A model generated the notes under the pieces. It was not told the origin of the DNA. It saw nothing but the letters and a program-made list of their open reading frames with translations, and ran no database searches. Source: Pseudozyma flocculosa PF-1 (Eukaryota; Basidiomycota; Ustilaginomycetes; Ustilaginales; Ustilaginaceae). From it: a stretch of DNA of 48,237 nt. The stretch covers positions 452,820-501,056 of the forward strand of contig NW_006920892.1 in the NCBI RefSeq assembly GCF_000417875.1. The letters run 5' to 3'. The translations under genes and the position numbers were made by a program. Shown here piece by piece: positions 17,278-28,017 of the stretch (the stretch's first letter is position 1; each line of letters starts with the position of its first letter).

Positions 17278-19077
17278 ATGCCGCGCATCCCCTACCGCTA
17301 CCCCGCGCCGGGCGTCGACCCCATCGCGGATGCCATCCGAGAGCGACGCGGCCCCGCCCGTGGCCTCACCCCGCTCGACGGCATGCTCCTCAACGCTCCC
17401 GCAATCGCAAACGGCTGGAACGTCCTCCTCGGCGCGACAAGGACAAAAAACTCGATCCAGGACGACCTCCGCGAACTCATCGTCAGTCTGCCCCGCCTTC
17501 CCGCTCGCCTCGCTTGCCCTACGCTCATCCCCTAGCCTTTCTCCCAACCTGGCCCCCCTCCCCACCGCAGATCCTTCGCGTCGCAGCACACAACCGCGCA
17601 AACTTTGAGTGGATCCAGCACGAGCCCGTCGCACGCAACGCCGGCGTCACCGACCAGCAGCTCCACGCCGTCGGCGACCTCCGCACCCCGCTCTCGGCAT
17701 CCACCGTCCTCTCGCCCCTCCAAAAGGCCGCCCTCGAGCTCACAGACTCGATGACCTGCAACGTAAAAGTGCCCGACGCCACCTTTGACAAGGTCCGCGC
17801 CCTCTTCGCAGACGAAGTCAAGCAGGGCGGCGCCACACAAACCGTCGACGGCTTCGAGGGCGACGACCTCGTCAACCGCAAAGTCACAGAGGCCACTCTC
17901 ACCTGCGCCGTCTACAACATGGTCTCGCGCTTCCTCGTAGCCCTCGACGTCGACGACAGGGCCAACCTGCCCGTTCCCGTGCCCGGAGCCGATGCCGCCG
18001 CCGCGTCCGCCGCACCCAAGCTGTCCTACCCCACTCCCGCGACCGCCAGCGGCAGCAGCTCCGCCTCGTCGTCGTCGTCGACGGCGGGCCGCGGCCTGGT
18101 CCAGCTGCCCGACGGACAGCTCCTCTCGACCCGTGTCCACTTCCACTCCATGTCGGCGCCCTGGATCGTCCTCATCAACTCGCTCATGACCAACCTCACC
18201 ATGTGGGACGCCGTCCTGCCCACGCTGGCGCAGCGATTCAACATCCTCACCTATGACCAGCGCGGTCACGGCAGCTCGTCGGTCCCCGCAGAGCCCTGCA
18301 CCGTGGCCCAGCTCTCGGACGACGTCGCCTACCTGCTCGACTCGCTCTCGGTGCCCAAGGCCTACGCCGTCATCGGCGTCTCGCAGGGCGGCGCCACCGC
18401 CCTCTCGTTTGCCCTGCGCCACCCGGAGCGCTACGAGCGCCTCGTCGCCTGCGACACCCAGCCCGCCTCGCCTGCCGCCAACAAGGCTGCATGGGACGAG
18501 CGCATCGACCTNNNNNNNNNNNNNNNNNNNNNNNNNNNNNNNNNNNNNNNNNNNNNNNNNNNNNNNNNNNNNNNNNNNNNNNNNNNNNNNNNNNNNNNNN
18601 NNNNNNNNNNNNNNNNNNNNNNNNNNNNNNNNNNNNNNNNNNNNNNNNNNNNNNNNNNNNNNNNNNNNNNNNNNNNNNNNNNNNNNNNNNNNNNNNNNNN
18701 NNNNNNNNNNNNNNNNNNNNNNNNNNNNNNNNNNNNNNNNNNNNNNNNNNNNNNNNNNNNNNNNNNNNNNNNNNNNNNNNNNGGCCACGCCGCTACGGAA
18801 CGGCTTTGTCCAGGGCGCCCGCGCGCTCCAGGGCTACGACCTCGTCGGCGCCGGCCTCGTCGAGGCGCTCGTGCAGCAGAGCGGCCAGGGCAAGCGCCAC
18901 CTCCTCGTCGCGGGAGAGGCCGACGGCAAGCTGCCAGAGACGCTCGCGGCGTTTGCGGAAAAGCTCAGCGCGGCAGGCGCCCAGGTCGAGTTTGCCAAGG
19001 TCGCCGGCGGCGGACACCTGCCCATGTGCGACGTGCCCGAGGCGTTCCTGGACAAGGTCGTCCCCTTTCTTCGATAG
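17278..19077 (+). CDS. Carboxymuconolactone-decarboxylase-like / enol-lactonase-like fusion (interrupted by gap)
   Basis: Exon 1 is 17278-17481 (68 codons); the intron is 17482-17570 (GTCAGT...CCGCAG, phase 0). Exon 2 starts at 17571 and reaches TAG 19075-19077, with 271 N in the middle. Residues about 1-190 resemble the CMD/AhpD-like fold (QDDLRELI, ILRVAAHNRANFEWIQHE, PVARNAGVT) but lack the CxxC of AhpD. An Ala/Ser-rich linker (190-240) follows. The rest is an alpha/beta-hydrolase of the 3-oxoadipate enol-lactonase type: TYDQRGHGSS, nucleophile elbow GVSQGG (S339) and, after the gap, the terminal His in GGGHLPMCDVPEAF. The N run hides most of the cap domain. Coding frame differs on the two sides of the gap, so its length is an estimate or it hides an intron. 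No signal peptide. Neighbour: a divergent intradiol dioxygenase, suggesting aromatic catabolism. Confidence 0.8.
18512..18782. other. Assembly gap (271 N)
   Basis: Run of N inside the hydrolase domain of the fusion gene. Codons start at positions divisible by 3 before it and at positions leaving remainder 1 after it, so the length is not an exact coding distance. Confidence 0.98.
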
Positions 19078-19706
19078 ATGGTGACCGAGACGGGCGCGCA
19101 GGATCGGGTTCTGTACGACAAACGACCCGGCCACAGTAGAAGGCTCAATCAATATCACATGCAGGCTGGTCGGATGCGATGGCCGAGCATCTGCACGGTC
19201 GTCAGAGGTCTGGAGTGTGGAACGATGTGCGCGAAGTGGCTGGCCAGCCAGCTGTGGCCAGGAAGCCCGCGACGTAAGGTGAGCAGGCTGAGTCCTGGCC
19301 TCATGCCGGCGCAGGTCCGCAGCCGGCGCGGAGGGCGGATCGAGATCTAAGCCATCTGCCCGATCGACGCACGATGCTTCCGATGCCGTCCAAAGATAGC
19401 TGACGTGAGCCTGACGTGTCCGCAGCGGGAGGTCGAGGGTTTTTCCAAGTTTTGCAAGATAAATCACGTGTCCTCGGCCGGTCGTCGCCAGTCGAGCCAA
19501 GTCAGGCTGGCCCACCGATTTTTGGAATTTTCAGAGGGCGGCGGGCAGGGCAAGCTGGCGGCAGCGAGGGCGAGCCAGCGCCTCGACGGGCAGCCCAGGC
19601 AGACTGAAGGAGCCGAAGAAGCAAGGCGGAGAGGGAGGGCCAGGGAGCCTCGCTGGGCCCAGCCCAGCCAGGGCCGACGGACGGGCGGGAGCGAGGGCAG
19701 CGAGGG
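19078..19706. other. Intergenic spacer
   Basis: 3' flank of the fusion gene, then the possible promoter of the small ORF at 19707. GGAATTTTC at 19524-19532 is a near copy of the motif before the two ribosomal protein genes. No other feature seen. Confidence 0.55.
19525..19532 (+). promoter_or_regulatory. GAATTTTC element, near copy of the ribosomal-gene motif
   Basis: GAATTTTC followed by AGAGGGC, 174 bases before the ATG of the possible gene at 19707. Shares GAATTTTC with 20784 and 25542 but lacks the following GGC. Confidence 0.35.
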
Positions 19707-20207
19707 ATGGGAGGAGGCCCACCGCTCGACGCTCCAACTACGCCTCCTCCTCGTCATCACCGCCCCCCCTTCTCCTCCGCCCGTCCCCCCCTCTCCGCAG
19801 CAAGATACCGCAAGAATGGTACGTACGACGTCTTTTCAACAACGGACATCGACGACGAAACGACAGCGCCGCGAGCGGAGTCGCAGGCCCGAACACTTGG
19901 AGATGACGGCTGTCTATTCGTGGTGCTGGCCTTGGTGGTGGCACCATTGGGCTTTACTGCTGGAAGACCAGGCGGAAGTTGGGCTAGAGGAGGACATGGA
20001 GTCATGCTGCACCCGCCGACCTCGACGACACGAACGGCGACATCGACCAACACCGACATGCCTATGGACTTGCCGCCCGACTTGGACCATACGACACCTC
20101 TCATCCCCCGGCCGATCTTCCAAGTAGCCTCGCCTCCGAGGCGCGACCATCACCACCCTCTTCCCGCCGTATCCGCGTTGAACGGCGCTCTGCTGGCGCC
20201 ACCGTAG
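19707..20207 (+). CDS. Possible small gene with one hydrophobic segment
   Basis: ATG-initiated frame of 166 residues. The first 30 residues are Pro/Arg-rich. From RYRKNGTYDVF the composition becomes more protein-like, with an acidic stretch (TTDIDDETTAPRAES) and a hydrophobic stretch (CLFVVLALVVAPLGF) long enough for one membrane segment, then a Thr/Pro-rich tail. A good 3' splice site (CTCTCCGCAG, ending 19800) precedes the protein-like part, so the first residues may be intronic and an upstream exon may exist. A GAATTTTC element lies 174 bases before the ATG. No homologue recognised; could be chance. Confidence 0.3.
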   Translation: MGGGPPLDAPTTPPPRHHRPPFSSARPPLSAARYRKNGTYDVFSTTDIDDETTAPRAESQARTLGDDGCLFVVLALVVAPLGFTAGRPGGSWARGGHGVMLHPPTSTTRTATSTNTDMPMDLPPDLDHTTPLIPRPIFQVASPPRRDHHHPLPAVSALNGALLAPP

Positions 20208-20892
20208 CCGGCATCGTGGCCCCCTCGACTCTGGCCGCTCGTACGGCCCTGCGACACCCTCGACACGCTGGTGATGCGGCGACGCTCGGCTGCCTTGGCC
20301 TACGATCGCAGATCGCCAGCATTACGACTTCGCACCCGATCTCGCCTCGGCAACATGACCGATCCGCCTCGCCGCACCTCGAAACACGCCGGCTCTGATC
20401 GATCCGCGACGACCGACCACTTCAGCGCGGTGTTGGCTCGACGTGCAGCATGACTCTGGAGGAACGAGAGGATGACCGGAATGGGCCGATGGAATCAGGA
20501 GCAGGCTTGGACAGGGAAGGGGAACATAGCGCTTGCCCCTTGCCGGATCGACCTGGTTGAGCTACGAGGTAGCCCATAGGCCGACTCGGATCGGTGCGAG
20601 AATCGGCCATTGGGCTGCCACGGGCTCGACGGAGTTGCTTGGGACATTGAGGCAGGCGGACGGAGGGATGGCCGGAAGGGAGAAAGGACAAACAGACAGC
20701 CGGTCTTCTCCTGCTCGGGTTGCGCTGCGCAGCAGTGCCGTCGTGCGATCGATTCGTTGTCGGGCGGAGTCCTCTGCAAGAGCGAATTTTCGGCCTCTGC
20801 CCACCTCAGCCACCCAACCTCCGGTCGCTAACTCCTTTGCCTTCCATCCATCACCTCCTGAACTGCCCCCCTCGCGCCGCTCTTCGCCCGCC
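20208..20892. other. Promoter and 5' UTR of the uL22 gene
   Basis: About 685 bases without a supported gene. Contains the GAATTTTCGGC element (20784-20794) and a CT-rich 5' UTR ending GCCCGCCATG. Confidence 0.6.
20784..20794 (+). promoter_or_regulatory. GAATTTTCGGC motif before the uL22 gene
   Basis: Identical 11 bases occur before the uL23 gene (25542). Here 98 bases separate it from the ATG. The core GAATTTTC (GAAAATTC on the other strand) resembles the yeast RRPE element of ribosome-biogenesis promoters, but no binding factor can be assigned. Confidence 0.5.
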
Positions 20893-21748
20893 ATGCAGGT
20901 CCGCTACGCCTTCGACGACTCCAAGCTCCTGGAGAAGAGCTCGCGCTCGCGCGGCCAGTACCTCCGCGTCCACTTCAAGAACACGCGCGAGACTGCCGCC
21001 GCCGTCTCGGGCATGAACCTGCAGGCCGCCTACGTTTACCTCGACAAGGTCGTCGAGCACCAGGACGTCATCCCCTTCCGCCGCTTCAACGGAGGTGTCG
21101 GCCGCACCCCCCAGGCCAACAAGTTTGGCACCACCCAGGGTGAGTGTCGCGTGGGGCAGACGCGCCGTGGATACGCTGTCGGTGGGCCGACCGAGTTGGA
21201 TTGGCAGATGCGAGGGAGGCGGAAGAGAGAGGCCGGCGAGGGCGTGGAAGGGGGAACGGCCGCCATGAGACGTTTCATGGCCTGGACGAGGGCCGGTCTG
21301 GGCAGGCACAGATAGGCGGCAGCGTTGCGATCCAGGAGGGCCTGCGGGTCGACCGAGCAGCGGTGTGCTGACCCTCTCTACCTTTTCCCCCCCGTTTTCC
21401 CTCTTGCGACGTGCAGGACGATGGCCCGTCAAGTCGATCAAGTTCCTGCGATCGCTGCTCAAGAACGCCGAGGCCAACGCTGAGGCCAAGGGGCTCGACA
21501 CGCAGGAGGTGATTATCAAGACGATTGGCGTGCAGCAGGCGCCCAAGACGCGCCGCAGGACGTACCGCGCCCACGGCCGCATCAACGCCTACAACGGCCA
21601 CCCGGTGCACGTCGAGGTGCACCTGGTCGAGCCGGCGGCCCAGGTGGCCAAGGCCTCGAGCGACAACAACGTCGTGCGCCTCAACAAGCGCGTGCTGGCT
21701 GCCAGGAGGATCGCCAACGCCCGCACCGCCAAGGCCACCAAGGCATAA
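20893..21748 (+). CDS. RPL17: 60S ribosomal protein uL22 (L17)
   Basis: Two exons: 20893-21139 and 21417-21748, with a 277-base phase-1 intron (GTGAGT...GTGCAG). The product is 192 residues, close to the roughly 184 of yeast L17. The family signature is plain: [20 protein letters not shown] near the N-terminus, then [20 protein letters not shown] exactly across the splice junction, [20 protein letters not shown], and a basic Ala/Lys C-terminus. uL22 lines the peptide exit tunnel of the large subunit. The splice position inside GRW is confirmed because only this join restores the conserved sequence. The upstream GAATTTTCGGC motif is shared with the uL23 gene. Confidence 0.97.
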
Positions 21749-22706
21749 GCAGCAGGAGCGGTCGCCGCCCACCGTTGGTGGCACACTGTCAGCCTTGACC
21801 CCTCTCGTTGTACCCTCCCCTGTATCTCGCCACCCACCTTTGATCATCATCCATCGTCATGATCACCCGCACGCCACGCCGGTAACACGGCACACCGCAC
21901 TCGGCAGCGGCAGCAGCAGCCACCACTTGCTGCCCGCCCGCCCTCTCCCTTCGTCGCAGCACCTCGTTGCTCACGCGCACGCGCACGTCCATCCATGCCC
22001 ATCGGTGCAGAGGGTTGGACAGGGCACGCGCGCCCGCACACACACACACACACACACACTACGCCCTAGGCAACCCCCCCACGCACACAACCAAAACAGC
22101 CCACCTGAAAAGGGTGGAAGAATGCCAAACCTCTTCTCTCTCTCTCTCTCGCTCTCGCGATGCCTCGCTCGTTTGGGTTGCTGGTGCCGGTGTGCCATGA
22201 GGTTTGGTTTGCCGTGTCGGTCTGATTCCAGCCTCGCCTTTGGCTACGAGAGGACCGAGTGCTGGCGGCAGAAGAGGAGGTGGGGGAGGTGGCAGGCTCG
22301 ATCGGACACCGCCGCCCGAATGGCCCGGTTCTGAGGCTGTCGTGGAACCAGGCTTCGCCTTCAGTCGCTCGTTTGCGTCGTCCCTGTCTGTGTGCTTGTG
22401 CGAGTAGTGCTGTGCCGGGACTGGCAAGATGATTCGATGGCGGGCGTGCGAGAGAGGGACAGAGAGAGGCGACGGCGCCGCCGCGCTGCCTCCACATGTC
22501 TACCAGGGGGCGCCTTTTTTGCTTTCCTCTCCTTGGCCTGATTCGCTCCTCACTCGAGCCAACACCACCTCCCTTTGCAGCCCTCCGACCGACAGCCATG
22601 ACCACCTCATCCACCTCCTCCTCCCAACCCTGACCTGCTCTGATCCCGCATCACCCCTGCGCCAGTTCCAGCAAGTGTCAGTGCCAAGGGACAAGGGGCG
22701 GGCACA
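21749..22706. other. Spacer between uL22 and the DCAF4-like gene
   Basis: Contains the uL22 3' UTR, a (CA)n run (22037-22059) and a (TC)n run (22135-22150), then the promoter and 5' UTR of the next gene. No gene supported. Confidence 0.65.
22037..22059. repeat. (CA)n microsatellite
   Basis: Eleven CA units without interruption. Confidence 0.95.
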
Positions 22707-25265
22707 ATGAGCGGCTCAGCGCCACCACCGTTCAAGGTGCCAGGACACGAGTGGGATCCCGTCCGCAAACGCTTCTTCAAGTCCCAACCCGCCGCACAGC
22801 CGCAGCACATCCCTGGACCTCGAGGGGCCGGCAGCTCAGCTTCGGGCACGGGTCTAAGCTCGAAGCGCAATCGGCGGGGACGGGGACGGGGACGCGACGA
22901 TGCCCCACCTTCGCCCTCGCCCAACCAGGCCCAAGAGTGGCGCGACCACGCGAGCAGGACAAGAGAGGCGCTGCGGCATCGTCTCGGCATCGCCGCCCGC
23001 CCTGGCATGGCGGGGTCCATGGCCTCATTGAGGTCGGCCGGAAGGCTCACACTGCACGAATCCACTCGCCGCCTGGCGTGAGTCGTTCGGCCACGCGCCA
23101 TTCGACGATGCCACTGCCGCCCAGGACGAGGCTGATCCCTCCGACTGCTTCGTCTCGGCCGCTTGTGCTCCACACCTTCATTCCCCTCCTTCTCCTGCCC
23201 CCATTCTCCCCCTCCCTTCGCCGTTCCAGCAACCCAGCTCGCCACATCGCTTCCCGTCTGTCGCTCTCGCACCGCGTTAGCCTACCTTTCCTCGGCGCGC
23301 CAACGGCCGACAGCGCCATCAATCACCTTGCCGTAAGTGCCGCTCGTGTACCCCAAGCGGCTGAAACGTCGACGCGGAGGCGGACGCGGATCTCGACCTG
23401 ACGACGACGGCACAAACGCCGATCCCCGCCCGGCACCACGATCGCGATCGCAGCTCGGAGAGGACGCCGGCTGCCTCTACGCCAGCTCCCGCACGTCGAC
23501 GTACCGCGTCGACCTCATACCCCTCGACCACCCCGGCGCAGACTCCAGGCCCTACTTTTCCCTCGTCTGGCACGAAGGCGGTGCGAGCGTCGTCGTCGAT
23601 GCCCGCTGCCCGCGGCCCGGTTTCAGGAAGCAGACGCTCCACTCTCGTCAGGCCGGCTGTCAGATGTGAGTCAACCCTCCTTATCCCAGAATCAACGAGG
23701 GCGAAGCATCGTGGCTGAATCAGACCTCATCGCCGCCGCCGCCGCCGCACGATACAGCCAGATCGGCATGGACCGCGGCTCGCCGCACGTCTACCTCCGG
23801 TCAGGGAGCAGTCCGTTCTGTAGCGAGCCTATCCGTCTTCATGCCAAGGCAAAGGGTGACCTGCTGTGCAGCGCGGTCCGCGACGACCCGCGACGACGCA
23901 CCCGGCGCTTTTCGGTGCGAGCAGAGGACATGCGCACGCCCCACGTCCTGCCCTGCGCCGAGCTCGGGCTTGCCTACGGCATCGGCCCCGTCGTCATGGT
24001 CGGATCGATCCGTGAGGAAAAGACTTTTACCCTCTCCGACGCCCGCCGTCTGGGGAGCGACGCGATGTGCGTCTGCTTCGCCACCGATGTGAGTCGCCGC
24101 CCTTCGCAAGTCGGGCCCGGGTGTCTGTCGTTGATGGCGTTGACGCCCGCTGATCCGTTCGAATGCTATGCCGTACTGTCGCGGCCTCGCTCGACGCGGG
24201 CCAGACCCGGGTCTACGCCGGCCTGCGTTCCGGCCGCGTCGTCGGCTTCGACGTCGGACGAACGGATCAGCGCGATGCGCCACCAAGGGGATCCCATGAT
24301 GCTGGCTTCGAAGAGCTGGCGCAGGGCGCGGGCTCTGTTACGCACGTGGTGGGCGTGGGCGAGTCGGAGCTGCTCGTCGCATGGACGACGGGTGAGGTGA
24401 GTCCGTGGCTATACCCTGGTCCATCTCATGCCATGCCATGCCATGCCATGCCATGCCAGCAGCAAGCACTGCAGCCTCGAGATCTGTCTCTGATGGCCCC
24501 GCGCCTCTTTGTCGCTTGCAAGCAGATGCGTCTGGTCGACCTCGTCACCAAGCAGACCAAGGTCAGCTTCGTCGGCCACGTCAATAGCTACACGTTCAAC
24601 CTGGTGCGTCGCCCTGGACCGAATCGAGGGGAAGCCGAGGGAAATCAGGTACCTTGTGAAGCGTGCCCGCTCCGAGGCTGACGGCCGAGCCCGTCTTTCT
24701 CCCCCACCGCTGCTCTGGTTTGGCGGCCGAACAGGCACTCGCAGTCGACGCGCATCACCGCCTCGTCGCGTGCGCGGGGCAAGACGACCAGGTCCGCATC
24801 TGGAGTCTCGACGATCCCGAGCCTCTTTCTTCTTCCTCCTCCTCCTCCTCTGGCAGCGGCGGCGATGCCAACCCGAACCTGGGACAGGATGGCAGCAGGA
24901 TCGACGGGCATTCCGCCCGTGCGTCGTCCGATGCCGCGGCGGAGGCTCAGCCGGAACAGGGTCGACGGCTCCACGGCTTCAGATGGAACAACGGAGCGGC
25001 GGAACGCGTCGGCGCGCTGCAGTGGACGCCACGCTTCGACGACCTCGTCGTGGCCAGACAGCAGGCTTTCACCACGTCGTCGTCGGCGGCGGGGCCGAAT
25101 CGTCGACGAGTCATCGGTGGTGGTGGTGGTGGCGGTGGCGGCCACAGTCGGGCTCAGGAGGGCCTAGATGACGACGACGACGACGACGACTTTCTCGCTA
25201 CGCTATCCCACGGTCCTCCCGCCCTCATCGTCGCAGCTGGCGACCAACTGTACTTTTACGAATGA
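22707..25265 (+). CDS. WD40-repeat protein, DCAF4-like (CUL4-DDB1 substrate receptor)
   Basis: Proposed seven exons: 22707-23077, 23230-23332, 23454-23665, 23758-24088, 24205-24396, 24475-24603, 24735-25265. All donors are GT (GTGAGT, GTAAGT, GTGCGT) and acceptors AG; phases agree throughout, giving 622 residues. The N-terminus has FKVPGHEWDPVRKRFFKSQP, resembling the PGxYxDPxKxRYF motif of DCAF4 proteins, then an Arg/Gly-rich low-complexity stretch. WD-like blades are seen at TRVYAGLRSGRVVGFDV (exon 5), RLFVACKQMRLVDLVTKQT (exon 6) and RLVACAGQDDQVRIWSLDDP (exon 7). The last exon also carries poly-Ser, poly-Gly and an eight-Asp run before the final ALIVAAGDQLYFYE. DCAFs present substrates to CRL4 ubiquitin ligase; here this rests on similarity. 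Exons 1-2 and the exon-4 acceptor are the least certain. Confidence 0.7.
24428..24458. repeat. (CCATG)n pentanucleotide repeat in an intron
   Basis: Six tandem CCATG units inside intron 5 of the DCAF4-like gene. Confidence 0.9.
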
Positions 25266-25702
25266 GACGCCGTCGTTGTTGTGCTGCACGCGGCCTCCCC
25301 GGGGCCTGCCAGGCTGTGTGGCCGCACTGATGGTGGACGGACGGCTCAGCATCGAAGCGGATCGGATCGGATCGGATCGGTGGTGGCTACCGATGTCACT
25401 ACTGCTAAGCTTCCCGATGCGAGGAAGACGCGCGATCTCCCGTCCGAGAAAGAAAAATGGAAGGTCTGGCAATTGCCGCAGCACCCTCCGTCGCCCAGCG
25501 GGCAGGGCGTGCTCGCCTGCCCGCCCGACCGTCCGACTTGTGAATTTTCGGCGAGGGCCGCTGCCACCCCTCGCTCGCTCGCCCGCCCAGCCAGCCAGCC
25601 AGCGCAGCCAGCGTCTGGCCAAGGGGACGCCATCTTCGACTTCTCCCCCGTCACCACCACATCCCTCACCTCACCCCTCCCTCGCCCCTCCGATCCTCAA
25701 GA
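25266..25702. other. Promoter region of the uL23 gene
   Basis: Short spacer of 437 bases with a (GGATC)n run (about 25361-25380) and the GAATTTTCGGC element at 25542-25552. Confidence 0.65.
25542..25552 (+). promoter_or_regulatory. GAATTTTCGGC motif before the uL23 gene
   Basis: Exact copy of the 11-mer before the uL22 gene, here 150 bases from the ATG and followed by GAGGGC. Confidence 0.5.
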
Positions 25703-26365
25703 ATGTCGTCCGGAAACACTGGTGCTAACAAGGCTGCTGGTGAGTGTCTCTCGCAGCAGCAGCAGTCGTCGCAGTTGCTTCCGCCGTTCCCCTGGCGTTC
25801 TCGCTGAGGATGAATGGGATGGAACGACGACAACGAAGGCGAGGCCGACCGACGACTGACCCTGCCGCGATCCTCTCTCTCCGCTCCTCGTTGCCCTGCG
25901 CTTCCATCCCATGCAGCCGCCGGCAAGGCCAAGGCCAAGCCGCAGGCCGTCAAGGCCGCCGCCGCCAAGAAGGCCGCGCTCAAGGGCACGTCGGGCAACA
26001 AGCTGCGCAAGGTGCGCACCTCGGTCTCGTTCCACCGCCCCTCGACGCTGCGCCTGCCCAAGGCGCCCGTGTACCCGCGCAAGAGCGTGCCGCACGCGCC
26101 GCGCATGGACGCCTTCCAGACGATCCTCTTCCCGCTCAACACCGAGAGCGCCATGAAGAAGATTGAGGAGATCAACACCCTCGTCTTTATCGTCGACCGC
26201 CGCGCCAACAAGAGGCAGATCGGCCAGGCCCTCAAGAAGCTCTACGACGTCGAGGCCGCCAAGATCAACACCCTCATCCGCCCCGACGGAAAGAAGAAGG
26301 CTTACGTCCGCCTCACCCCCGACCAGGACGCCCTCGACGTCTCGAACCGCATCGGCTTCCTCTAA
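25703..26365 (+). CDS. RPL25: 60S ribosomal protein uL23 (L23a, yeast L25)
   Basis: Exon 1 is 25703-25739 ([12 protein letters not shown] plus one base). The intron is 25740-25916 (GTGAGT...ATGCAG, phase 1) and exon 2 is 25917-26365, giving 161 residues. The Ala/Lys-rich N-terminal extension ([20 protein letters not shown]) is the eukaryotic-type nuclear-import and rRNA-binding arm. The core has [60 protein letters not shown] and the C-terminal [20 protein letters not shown]. uL23 sits at the tunnel exit and docks SRP and nascent-chain factors. It is on the same strand as uL22, with the DCAF4-like gene between them. Confidence 0.97.
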
Positions 26366-28017
26366 GCGCATCGCCGGTTCGTGAGCCGCCGAGGCGTGCC
26401 GTGCCGTGCCGTGCACTGCGCGTATCTTCAAGGCGGCCCTCTCGTCGTCGACTCTCTGTACCACCACCACCAGCCATTCACCATACCACCTGTGGGATCC
26501 AGCATCTCGGTCGTCGCCCATCCATTTCCCCGCCCGGCTCGCGGTTGCGGTCACGGCGTCCTCTTTTGGTTTGGGGAGCGACCCTCGACCACCCCTCGCA
26601 TCCACCCACCCGGCGAACCGGCAATGGTCGCACTCGGCACCTTCATCCCTCCATGTCCATGCCCAGCCTCTACTGTACGCATCCCCAAAAGCCATGCCCC
26701 GCATCTCCTCCCTCGTCCGACCCGACCACTTCGCCTCGCCAGGCTGACGTCGACGGACGAGGCGATCCGAGATGCGAGGAACGGGGCGGGGCGCGATCGG
26801 GGTCCCGGCGCTTCTTCCCTTCGATGTCGGCCTGGCCTCCCGGTCGACGAGGGGAAGCAGTGTCGGCGTCGCTGTCACCCCCCGTCCTATTGGTCCTACC
26901 TCCCATCCCTTCCCACCCCTCAAAAGAACCCATGACCACAGAGCATTGAAAGTCTCGACTTGGCGGGGTCTCTCTCCATTCCCTCTCCCTCTCCCTCCCT
27001 CTCTCGCTCTCTCGCATCCCTCTCTACCGCTCTCTGTTCGTCTTGGGGACGCGGGTATCCGCACTCGCGCTCTCCCCTCGTCTCTTCTCGCGACGGTTAC
27101 GTACGGCCCCTTCCGTCGTACCTCCCGCTTCCATACCTACCCACGTCACATCGTCGTCGGATCGTCTTCGGCCGACCCCGGATCGACGGGGACCTGGAAG
27201 GTGGGAGGTGGGAGGGGTGGGGCCCGCTCTCGACCTGTTCTTCACCTCGTCCTCCTCTTTCGAGGAGGCAAGGGCGGGAAGAGATGCGGGTACGAGAAAA
27301 GCCGCCATTCCCTCTCCTCCCCTCCCTCAACCGGGTGGTAGGGGAGGGGTAAGGGGTGAGTCGGTTCGAGAGGAGGGAGGAGAGAAGGCAGTCTGGCCTG
27401 CCTGCTTGCAGAGATCAGGGAGCGCGATCGACACGGTTGAGAGCGCGCGAGGGCCGGAGAGAGGCGTGTGTGCTGCCCCGTCGAGTCGAGTCGAGTGTCT
27501 GTGTGTACCCGTGCCCCCGTCTGCGTCGTTGCCCCGTCTGCCGAACCCGTAAGTCCCCTCTCGTTCGTAGCCTACCCCACCCGCCCCCGTCAGTCAAACC
27601 TTGCAATCTCCATACACCATGCCATAGTGCCCCACTGCCCGCCCGACTCGTGCGCCGCTCGATGCCCCTAGCCCCCCCCTCAGGCCGCCGCACGCGGGAC
27701 CTCTCCAAGATCCGGCGCGCCTTGTGGACCGCAGCGACGCTGTGTTGATGGGCTTTAGAATTACAAGGAGGATCAACGGAACTGAGAGGTCCACGGACCG
27801 TACCGAGCGAGACGATGCGCGCGAAGGCGGTCGCCTACAGGCTGGAAGGCCGGCAGCCGAGATGACAGCCGTTACTGTGCGAAGAGGGGGAATAGAGCAA
27901 AGGGCAGAGCGCGGTCGCGGTCGCGGTCGTGGTCGCGGCGGTCCCAGAGGGCCTGCGCGACAAGAAACGGAGATCGAGACGAGACGTGACGAGACGAGAC
28001 GAGACGAGGACCCCGGT
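26366..28017. other. Convergent spacer between uL23 and the Zn2Cys6 gene
   Basis: 1.65 kb of 3' flanking DNA from both sides. CT/CCCTCT-rich tracts near 26985-27035, and a GACGA repeat at about 27984-28009. No gene supported. Confidence 0.65.

Noticed and set aside
25697..27064. A 455-codon minus-strand frame over uL23
   Set aside because: Overlaps both exons and the intron of the certain ribosomal gene; its composition is that of an antisense shadow.
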